The position numbers and the translations under genes were made by a program. From CBFHWY01 sp965659675 (GTDB taxonomy: Bacteria > Bacteroidota > Bacteroidia > Flavobacteriales_G > Salibacteraceae), in the NCBI GenBank assembly GCA_965659675.1, contig CBFHWY010000073.1, positions 1-13,122 of the forward strand: DNA of 13,122 nt, in the 5' to 3' direction. Position 1 is the first letter of the stretch, and the number at the start of each line of letters is the position of its first letter. This document shows positions 6,973 through 13,122 of the stretch, one piece after another. Below the pieces are notes generated by a model. It was not told where the DNA came from, made no database searches, and worked only from the letters and a program-made list of their open reading frames with translations.

Positions 6973-7986
6973 ATGGTGAAACTTCGCCTTTTTATTCTCA
7001 ATTCATTCATTATCCTCGGTTTTTTTCAGTTTAAGGCCGATGCACAGGATATTCACTTTTCTCAATTCGACAAGCATATCATTGGCATGAATGCCGCGCA
7101 AACCGGCTATATGAGCGGTGATTTCAGGGTCAATTCTAACCACAGGATGCAGTGGTTGGCCATTGGTCCACCCTTCTTGAGCAATACCATCGCATTCGAT
7201 CACATCAAATATTGGCATAAGGAACGTTTTGGTTGGGGATTCATTTTCTTAAATGATCGAAGCGGGAACACTCCCCTTTTAGTGAATCAGGTGCGATTGT
7301 CATTGGCCTACCACAAGGATCTTGGTCCACATAGCTTCTCCTTTGGGGCCCAACCAGGCTGGAGCTTCAAATCATACGATAGCAACTTCGGTACTTTTCC
7401 AGATCAATATGATCGTTCACAGGGAGGCTTTAATAATGCTCTTCCCAGTGGTGATGCCATTGCTCTTCTCAGCACCAATTATTTCGATCTGAACTACGGT
7501 ATCATCTACCGCCATAAAGGTGATCGCACTGATCTTGAGCTTGGATATTCTAGTTTTCATGTCAACAAGCCTATTGAGTCATTTTTTGGAAATATGCGAC
7601 TGGCCACAAGGCATTCTGTTCAGGCGACGCTTCGAATGAGAAAAGAAGAGGATTATAAACTCGATCTTGTTTTCATGCACAATCAACAAAACAAAGCTCA
7701 GGAAAGTGTTTTGGGCTTATATCATCGCTTCGTTACGAGCGGCGCAGCAGCAGATGAATTCTTTGTAGGCTCACTATACCGGCATGGGATCGTAAGAAAT
7801 AGCGATGCCCTCATTCTTGTCATGGGTGTGAAGATCAAACACTTTACTCTAGCCTATAGCTACGACCTCACTGTTTCGGAGTATAGAAAATCAAATGATT
7901 TTCGGGGTGCCTCCGAAGTCGCTATCATCTACGAGCATCCAAGTAGTATCCTGAAAAGAAAGGCTATTCCCTGTGAACGTTATTAG
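6973..7986 (+). CDS. PorP/SprF family type IX secretion membrane protein
   Basis: This is a beta-barrel outer-membrane protein of the PorP/SprF family, members of which help T9SS substrates, especially those with type B C-terminal domains, to be secreted and attached at the surface. The N-terminus has a signal peptide ending ADAQ at residue 25. The mature start DIHFSQFDKH and the following N-A-A-QTGY are typical of the family, and the rest alternates polar and aromatic residues as in barrel strands (for example FDLNYGIIYRHKGD, HFTLAYSYDLTVSEY). Its 337 residues are of normal size. It diverges from the type B-CTD adhesin gene and overlaps the PorE-like gene by 14 bases, so the three probably form a substrate plus dedicated partner proteins. 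Whether it is the core PorP or an accessory SprF-like copy cannot be told from this window; the neighbouring adhesin favours SprF-like. Confidence 0.9.
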   Translation: MVKLRLFILNSFIILGFFQFKADAQDIHFSQFDKHIIGMNAAQTGYMSGDFRVNSNHRMQWLAIGPPFLSNTIAFDHIKYWHKERFGWGFIFLNDRSGNTPLLVNQVRLSLAYHKDLGPHSFSFGAQPGWSFKSYDSNFGTFPDQYDRSQGGFNNALPSGDAIALLSTNYFDLNYGIIYRHKGDRTDLELGYSSFHVNKPIESFFGNMRLATRHSVQATLRMRKEEDYKLDLVFMHNQQNKAQESVLGLYHRFVTSGAAADEFFVGSLYRHGIVRNSDALILVMGVKIKHFTLAYSYDLTVSEYRKSNDFRGASEVAIIYEHPSSILKRKAIPCERY

Positions 7987-10075
7987 GCTCATTTTCCTGA
8001 TCTTATTGATCTCGTCCTATGCCCACGGCCAGGAAAACCTAAAGGAGCTACCCTTGTGGAAGGTCAAACGAATGGCAAAACACGCCGATAGACTAAATGA
8101 TCCGTATCACGCCATTGATTTTTACGGCTTTTTCCTATCCAGAAAAGACAATTACAATGTTCGCTTCCGTCTGGCTGAATTATACATCGAAACCAGGGAT
8201 TACAAGCAAGCGCTCAATGAGCTGAAACGGCTTCAGAATAAATACCCCAACAAACATGACCTCCTGTTCTTCCGCAAAGCTCAGGTTTTAAAAAGCATGG
8301 GCTTGTATGATAAAGCCGTACAGAGCTTTAGCCAGTTTAGGAATGACTATCGAGGCTCAGATAAGAACTACTATAGAAAAAGGGCAAAACTTGAGATCGA
8401 AGGATGTGAACTGATCCACGAGGAGATTAAGCAAGATGAACGTTTTTTGATCGAACACCTGGAGGGTACGGTAAACAATGCTCATTTGGAATTTTCACCC
8501 CAATATTTTTCGGGCAAACTGCTCTATGGCTCCTTAAAGACCAATGAGTTGGTCTTTGAAGACAGCACTGATATTCCAGACAGAAAACTGTATCTGGCCG
8601 AGAAAAAAATGAAATTTTGGAGAGATATCTCTGAACCAAACCTGAGTATCCCTGATGGTCTGCAGCTTGGAAGCTTTTGTGTGAACCAGGCGGGAGATAA
8701 AATATTTCTCAGTTTGTGCAAGTTGGACTGGCAACACAGACCACAATGTGAGATCTATGTTGCAACACGAAGTGATATGGACTGGACTGTTCCAAAAAGA
8801 CTCCCTAAGAGCATAAACGATGGCAGAAGCTCTAACTTACACCCCAGTATAGGCTATGATCCTAGAAAAGAGCGAGAGATCCTCTATTTTGTCTCCGATC
8901 GCAAAGGTGGAAAAGGGAAATTGGATATTTGGTATTCCAGATGGAATCCGCGTAAGAATGACTATGATGATCCTAGAAATTGCGGATCTAAGGTGAACTC
9001 TACTGAAGATGAGCGCACGCCCTTTTATGATCTGGATAATTCCAGACTCTACTTCAGTTCTGACGGTCATCCAGGTTTAGGAGGTTATGATGTTTTTGTC
9101 TCTTTGGGAAACAGACGAAAATGGACTGAACCCGATAATCTTGGGAAACAATTCAACAGCTCTTTTGATGAGCTGGATTTTATCATCAAGGATAACAAGG
9201 GATTTTTCGTGAGTAATCGGACGGGTACCATTGCGTTGAAGAGTGATCATTGTTGTGACGACGTATTCTCTTTTGAGCGAAAAAGTTCCTTTGAGAATGA
9301 ACTAAAGCTGAGGATCTATGAGCTTCCCAGGCGGACAGAGCTCAGCGAAACGGTCGATAGCTCAAAGTCCAAATTACTCACGAATATGGACTTTGAAGTG
9401 GATGTTCTCGATGAGCTTCTAGCAGATGAAACCACGGATTCTGAGTCAGAAGAAGAGGACGAAAGAAGAGGTATTTTTCTGAGGAAAAGGAAAACAGATG
9501 AAAGCGGTCTGGCAAAGCTATCTCTGGATGTGCGATATAATTATCGTTTTCTCGTGGATGACCCTCGCTACTTCTATGCTTACTCCGACCTCGGGTCTGG
9601 CTGGGACGAAAAAAGCAATGTCGTGAATATCTATGTGAACAGGATCGGCCTGGAGGAGATCGTCATACCGAACATCTACTATCCTTTTGATGAATACTAT
9701 TTAACTGCAGATGCCAAGAGGGCAATTGATACCACCGTTTATGAAGTTCTGATCGAAAACCCAAATATCATCATCGAGATCGGTTCTCATACGGATTCGA
9801 AGGGCTCATTCAACTATAACATCAATCTGTCGAATAACAGGGCACGTTCTGTGGTGAATCACCTGCGAAAGAAGGGCATCGACAGAAAACGATTGACCTA
9901 TCGTGGATATGGTGAATCCAAACCTCTGGTTTCAAACACTAAAGAAGACGGAAGCGATGATATTATTGGGAGAGCCAAGAACAGGCGAACCTCATTTAAG
10001 GTGATCGGAATTCTGAAAGATGGTGAGAAGATCATCTTCGACAAGAACTTTAGTGGCATTAAAGCCGATCGCTGA
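7973..10075 (+). CDS. OmpA-family protein with TPR, PD40 and CRD-like domains (PorE-like)
   Basis: This is a periplasmic or outer-membrane-linked protein that probably tethers the neighbouring PorP/SprF protein to peptidoglycan. The GTG start at 7973 is required for the signal peptide (LIFLILLISSYAHGQ, cut near residue 20) and overlaps the porP/sprF end by 14 bases. Domains in order: TPR-like helices (about 30-150); PD40/WD40-like beta-propeller repeats (about 165-435) with blades YFVSDRKGGKG..DIW, YFSSDGHPGLGGYDVF and FFVSNR; a carboxypeptidase-regulatory-like beta domain (about 440-560) interrupted by a very acidic stretch near 480-500; and an OmpA C-terminal domain (about 565-680). The last has the peptidoglycan-binding residues of GSHTDSKG (D608) and LSNNRA (R623). 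This is the domain order known for PorE of the T9SS, but here a type I signal replaces the lipobox. It is not necessarily the PorE orthologue; paralogues next to PorP/SprF genes are common. Confidence 0.88.
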   Translation: MNVIRLIFLILLISSYAHGQENLKELPLWKVKRMAKHADRLNDPYHAIDFYGFFLSRKDNYNVRFRLAELYIETRDYKQALNELKRLQNKYPNKHDLLFFRKAQVLKSMGLYDKAVQSFSQFRNDYRGSDKNYYRKRAKLEIEGCELIHEEIKQDERFLIEHLEGTVNNAHLEFSPQYFSGKLLYGSLKTNELVFEDSTDIPDRKLYLAEKKMKFWRDISEPNLSIPDGLQLGSFCVNQAGDKIFLSLCKLDWQHRPQCEIYVATRSDMDWTVPKRLPKSINDGRSSNLHPSIGYDPRKEREILYFVSDRKGGKGKLDIWYSRWNPRKNDYDDPRNCGSKVNSTEDERTPFYDLDNSRLYFSSDGHPGLGGYDVFVSLGNRRKWTEPDNLGKQFNSSFDELDFIIKDNKGFFVSNRTGTIALKSDHCCDDVFSFERKSSFENELKLRIYELPRRTELSETVDSSKSKLLTNMDFEVDVLDELLADETTDSESEEEDERRGIFLRKRKTDESGLAKLSLDVRYNYRFLVDDPRYFYAYSDLGSGWDEKSNVVNIYVNRIGLEEIVIPNIYYPFDEYYLTADAKRAIDTTVYEVLIENPNIIIEIGSHTDSKGSFNYNINLSNNRARSVVNHLRKKGIDRKRLTYRGYGESKPLVSNTKEDGSDDIIGRAKNRRTSFKVIGILKDGEKIIFDKNFSGIKADR

Positions 10076-12508
10076 TCAATTCAGGTTCTTAAAGATCTTC
10101 TTCTTTAATTCCTCTGGCACAAAAGGTTTTGAGACATAATCGTTCATCTTGTATTCCAGGATCCGGTCTCTCACATCAGTAAAGGCATCCGCTGTTAAAG
10201 CGATGATCGGCGTCTTGTCCTTTCCTCTATCTCCATTGAGTGCACGGATAGCCTGAGTGGCTTCATAACCGTTCATTTCTGGCATATGCAGGTCCATCAG
10301 AATGATATCGAAATCTTCTTTCTCCAGTTTCTCTAAAGCCACCTTGCCATTTTCAGCAACTTCGATTTCCACATCCCATTTGGACAGTATGTTGTGGGCA
10401 ACTTTCTGGTTGATGATGTCATCTTCAACGATCAGCACTCTCTTGCCTTTTAGTCTGTTCTCGTCCACTTCTTTATCTTCATCGGCGGCAGTTTCTGGCT
10501 CTAAAGCAAGTTCAAAATTGAGTTCAACGATAAATTCTGAACCGAGTCCAGGTTGACTGATCAATCTGATCTTACCATCCTGAAGTTCAATCAGGCTCTT
10601 GGTGATGGCAAGTCCAAGACCTGTTCCCTCGTACTTTCTACTGATCTGGCTATCTGCCTGAGAGAAACTCTCAAAGATCTTAGCCTGCTTCTCCTCGGAA
10701 ATACCGATCCCCGTATCAATCACTTTAAATATCATGGTACTGACAATTCCCTGTCTTTGCTTCTCCTCCACCTTGATCTCTACTCCACCTTTGTCGGTGA
10801 ACTTTATCGCATTTCCGATCAGGTTGATCAGGATCTGGCTCAACCTACTGGGATCACCTTTCACTGTTTCAGGTACATTCGGGCCTATTCTGAAATTAAA
10901 GTCCAATCCATTTTCACTGGTCCTTGCTTCAAAGGTCTTATAAAGGTTCTTTATTAACTCGGCAGGCTTGAAAACCACCTCTTCAAACTCGATCTTACCC
11001 GATTCGATCTTTGAGAAGTCCAAAATATCATTGATCAGATTAAGCAGGTTGTTTGCTGAAAAATTGATGATCTCCACCTTGTCTTTTTGCTCATCCTCCA
11101 GGTTTTCTTTCATCAGAAGGTGAGTCATGCCAATGATCGCATTCATGGGCGTTCTGATCTCATGAGACATGGTTGAAAGAAAGTTCGCTTTGGCCTTGGT
11201 AGCATCTTCAGCCTGTCTTTTTGATTCCAGGATCAGTTTATTAGCCCTATTCTTAGTGACATAGAGATAAAACAACACGGCAGCTAACGCAATAGCAAAG
11301 CCCAAAACGATCATGAGGATATTTCTTTGGGCGTTCTTCTCGGCAATCTCTATTCGTTGTTGAAGTTGGGACTTCTCCAGTTCATCAATGGCTCGATTCT
11401 TTTTATCGGCTTCATTTCTAACTTCAATATCCGTGATCACATTGGCCAGATTCGCATTGAAAATCGAATCTTTCATCAGAGAGTACTTTCTGTAATTCCC
11501 AAGGGCGGTCTCATAGTCCTCAAGCTCCATGCTTGCATCAGACATCAATTTATAGGCTTCTTTAAGCTGGATAAGGAATCCATTCTTACTGGAGATGCGC
11601 AATGATTGTGCAGCCAGGTTCTCTACCTGACGATAATCTTTCTCTTTCAGGTAGAGTCTGGCCAGATGCAGGTAGGTTTGAGACTCTCTGTATTTATCGT
11701 TAAGGGATTTGAAGATCCACAAGCTTTTGATGTAATTCTCAAGTGCACTTTGAAAATCCTCATTCTTTACATGGAGCTCACCGATCTTCCAAAAGGTGGC
11801 ACCAAGAATATCCTTGTTATCCGTACCATCTAGCAGATCTTTTGACTCTCGATAAAAACGAAAAGCCTCCTCTATATCACCATTGAGGTCGTGTGCTTCA
11901 CCCATGAGTCCAAAGGAAATGGCCACCTGCCTCAGATCACCTTTCTTTTCTGCCTTGCTCAGTGAATGCCTGAAGCTTGCCAGGGCTTCCTCATAATCAT
12001 TGAGTAGTAAGTAAACCCTTCCGATTCCCTGTAGGGCTCTGGCTTCCCCAGACAAACTATTCTCCAGCCTGAAATAATCTCGTGCGCGATTGAAGTTTTC
12101 CATCGCGAGCGGGAGAATCATTTGTTCCATGTAGAGTTCACCCACGCTGAGGTGAGTTTCAGCCTGAATCGCATTGTAGGCATTATCCTGGCAGACCTTC
12201 AAGCCTTTGGCGTACATAGTAAGAGCGCGATCGTAGATACCCAGGATCATGTAATTATCTCCGATGACCCTATATGTCTTCGCTACGATCTCACTTTGAG
12301 CCATGTCTTTGGCGATGGTGCTGGCTTCGTAGGCAAAACGAACTGCCTCTTTTGGGGCGAGGTAGATCTTGGATTCGATGATCGAGTCCAGAAAAATGAG
12401 TCTTTCTACAGAATTGTTTGGTTCAGCTGATAAAGTGTCATTCTTTTGCTGGGCATTTAGTCCAATGGCAAACAGGACAGCAAATAGGCTAAATGACAGG
12501 GCTCTCAT
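10076..12508 (-). CDS. Hybrid sensor histidine kinase with TPR sensor region and receiver
   Basis: This is a membrane-bound two-component sensor of 810 residues. A signal peptide (to about NAQ, residue 20) is followed by a periplasmic array of tetratricopeptide-type helical repeats (about 35-345), a short coiled coil (about 365-395), one membrane helix (397-416) and then the cytoplasmic kinase. The phospho-accepting H449 sits in SHEIRTPMNAIIG. The ATP-binding domain shows the N box (NLIGNAIKF, N566), G1 (DTGIGI, 598-603), the F box (FESFSQ) and G2 (GTGLGL, 628-633). The C-terminal receiver (about 688-810) has E695/D696/D697, the phosphorylated D739 in LMDLHMP, T772 and K794, so all key residues are present. 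No DNA-binding output domain or adjacent response regulator is in view, so a separate phosphotransfer partner is likely. It converges on the PorE-like gene with no base between the stops. The signal sensed is unknown. Confidence 0.95.
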   Translation of the reverse strand: MRALSFSLFAVLFAIGLNAQQKNDTLSAEPNNSVERLIFLDSIIESKIYLAPKEAVRFAYEASTIAKDMAQSEIVAKTYRVIGDNYMILGIYDRALTMYAKGLKVCQDNAYNAIQAETHLSVGELYMEQMILPLAMENFNRARDYFRLENSLSGEARALQGIGRVYLLLNDYEEALASFRHSLSKAEKKGDLRQVAISFGLMGEAHDLNGDIEEAFRFYRESKDLLDGTDNKDILGATFWKIGELHVKNEDFQSALENYIKSLWIFKSLNDKYRESQTYLHLARLYLKEKDYRQVENLAAQSLRISSKNGFLIQLKEAYKLMSDASMELEDYETALGNYRKYSLMKDSIFNANLANVITDIEVRNEADKKNRAIDELEKSQLQQRIEIAEKNAQRNILMIVLGFAIALAAVLFYLYVTKNRANKLILESKRQAEDATKAKANFLSTMSHEIRTPMNAIIGMTHLLMKENLEDEQKDKVEIINFSANNLLNLINDILDFSKIESGKIEFEEVVFKPAELIKNLYKTFEARTSENGLDFNFRIGPNVPETVKGDPSRLSQILINLIGNAIKFTDKGGVEIKVEEKQRQGIVSTMIFKVIDTGIGISEEKQAKIFESFSQADSQISRKYEGTGLGLAITKSLIELQDGKIRLISQPGLGSEFIVELNFELALEPETAADEDKEVDENRLKGKRVLIVEDDIINQKVAHNILSKWDVEIEVAENGKVALEKLEKEDFDIILMDLHMPEMNGYEATQAIRALNGDRGKDKTPIIALTADAFTDVRDRILEYKMNDYVSKPFVPEELKKKIFKNLN

Positions 12509-12512
12509 GATT

Positions 12513-12520
12513 CAAATTTA
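12513..12520 (-). promoter_or_regulatory. Candidate -7 element of the histidine kinase gene
   Basis: Read on the minus strand, TAAATTTG is an exact match to the Bacteroidota sigma-A -7 consensus TAnnTTTG. It ends only 4 bases before the kinase ATG, so a transcript from it would start at or next to the start codon and be nearly leaderless. I found no TTTG -33 element at the usual spacing, which lowers confidence. Confidence 0.35.
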
Positions 12521-12534
12521 AGAAAAGCGACCTC

Positions 12535-13122
12535 TTGATTAGCTTTAAACGGATAATTCAGATAAGTGTTCCATTGGTGATCGGTGGACTTGCCACGAAT
12601 TTGGTGAACCTGACCGACACCCTCTTCATGGCAAAACTCGGGGCGGTAGAATTGGGCAGTACGGGAAATGGCTCCATCTTCTATTTCATCGTTGCTTATG
12701 TTGGAATGGGGCTCACTTCAGGTATGCAGATCCTCATTGCTCGAAGGAATGGGGAAGACCGAAGGTCTGAGATCAACTTTTTACTTCAAGCCGGATTGGT
12801 ATCCATTCTCGCTTATTCCTTCATTGGAGTTGGGGCCATATGGCTTGGAATGAAAGAGTTGATTCCCTTCATCTTTAAATCGGAACTGATCGCGGCAGGT
12901 AGTTATGAGTATTTGAGCATTAGAGCCTTTGGTTTATTCTTTACCCTCCTCACCTTCGCTATGAGCGCCTTTTTTGTGGGAATAACGCGAACCAAGGTCA
13001 TCTCGTGGGTTGTACCCCTGGCTGCTGGCCTGAACATTCTCCTGGATTATCTGCTGATCTTCGGAGTTGGCCCCTTTCCAGAGATGGGCATTCAGGGAGC
13101 CGCCCTGGCTTCAGTGATCAGT
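12535..13122 (+). CDS. MATE family efflux transporter, N-terminal part (cut by window end)
   Basis: This gene codes for an inner-membrane antiporter of the MATE family, which exports drugs or other organic cations in exchange for Na+ or H+. The 196 codons seen are the N-terminal lobe; whole proteins usually have about 440-460 residues and 12 membrane helices. About five helices and the start of a sixth are visible, with family features such as the NLTDTLFM turn (conserved Asp28), GLTSGMQILIARRNG after helix 2, and NILLDYLLIFG near helix 5, followed by GIQGAALASVIS. The frame is open back to a stop at 12508-12510 with no ATG, and the first ATG (12628) would remove helix 1, so I take TTG 12535 as the start (L-ISFKRIIQISVPL). 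It diverges from the kinase gene with 26 bases between starts. Substrate specificity cannot be inferred. Confidence 0.88.
   Translation, partial: MISFKRIIQISVPLVIGGLATNLVNLTDTLFMAKLGAVELGSTGNGSIFYFIVAYVGMGLTSGMQILIARRNGEDRRSEINFLLQAGLVSILAYSFIGVGAIWLGMKELIPFIFKSELIAAGSYEYLSIRAFGLFFTLLTFAMSAFFVGITRTKVISWVVPLAAGLNILLDYLLIFGVGPFPEMGIQGAALASVIS

Noticed and set aside
10553..10957. Plus-strand open frame of 134 codons
   Set aside because: It is antisense to the ATP-binding part of the histidine kinase, whose motifs are intact; no independent evidence of coding.
12668..12853. Plus-strand open frame of 61 codons
   Set aside because: It is out of frame within the MATE gene, whose own frame encodes a continuous, recognisable transporter from 12535 to the window end.

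Overview
The window looks like a chromosomal segment from a member of the Bacteroidota, probably Flavobacteriales or a close relative. The evidence is a very large PKD-repeat protein with a gliding-motility/type IX secretion (T9SS) C-terminal signal, a PorP/SprF-family outer-membrane protein, a PorE-like TPR/PD40/OmpA protein, and the Bacteroidota-typical families DUF3332 and DUF2452. Start codons lack obvious Shine-Dalgarno sequences and several genes use GTG or TTG. The genus cannot be read from the sequence.

Layout: bases 1-282 are mostly non-coding and carry a short inverted repeat and a broken array of 7-base repeats. A DUF3332 lipoprotein gene (+, 283-780) follows and ends at a good intrinsic terminator. 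A second array of degenerate 7-base repeats (867-943) leads straight into a minus-strand gene block read from right to left: a 1485-residue PKD adhesin-like T9SS substrate (6936-2479), an M14-family metallocarboxypeptidase (2458-1379) and a DUF2452 protein (1386-940). The gaps and overlaps in this block are 20 bases and -8 bases, so it is probably one transcript.

Divergent from the adhesin, with 36 bases between the start codons, lies a plus-strand pair overlapping by 14 bases: a PorP/SprF-family protein (6973-7986) and a periplasmic/outer-membrane OmpA-family protein with PorE-like domain order (7973-10075). Together the adhesin, PorP/SprF and PorE-like genes look like a matched T9SS substrate with its own outer-membrane partner proteins. 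A convergent hybrid sensor histidine kinase with a TPR sensor region (12508-10076) meets the OmpA gene stop-to-stop with no base between. The window ends inside a MATE-family multidrug/cation antiporter gene (+, from a TTG start at 12535), divergent from the kinase with 26 bases between them.

There are no RNA genes, insertion sequences, CRISPR arrays or obvious pseudogenes. The points most worth a second look are the self-contained T9SS substrate/adaptor locus, the translationally coupled M14 peptidase-DUF2452 pair, a TSP3-like acidic loop and an AT-richer centre within the adhesin gene, and the two 7-base repeat arrays.
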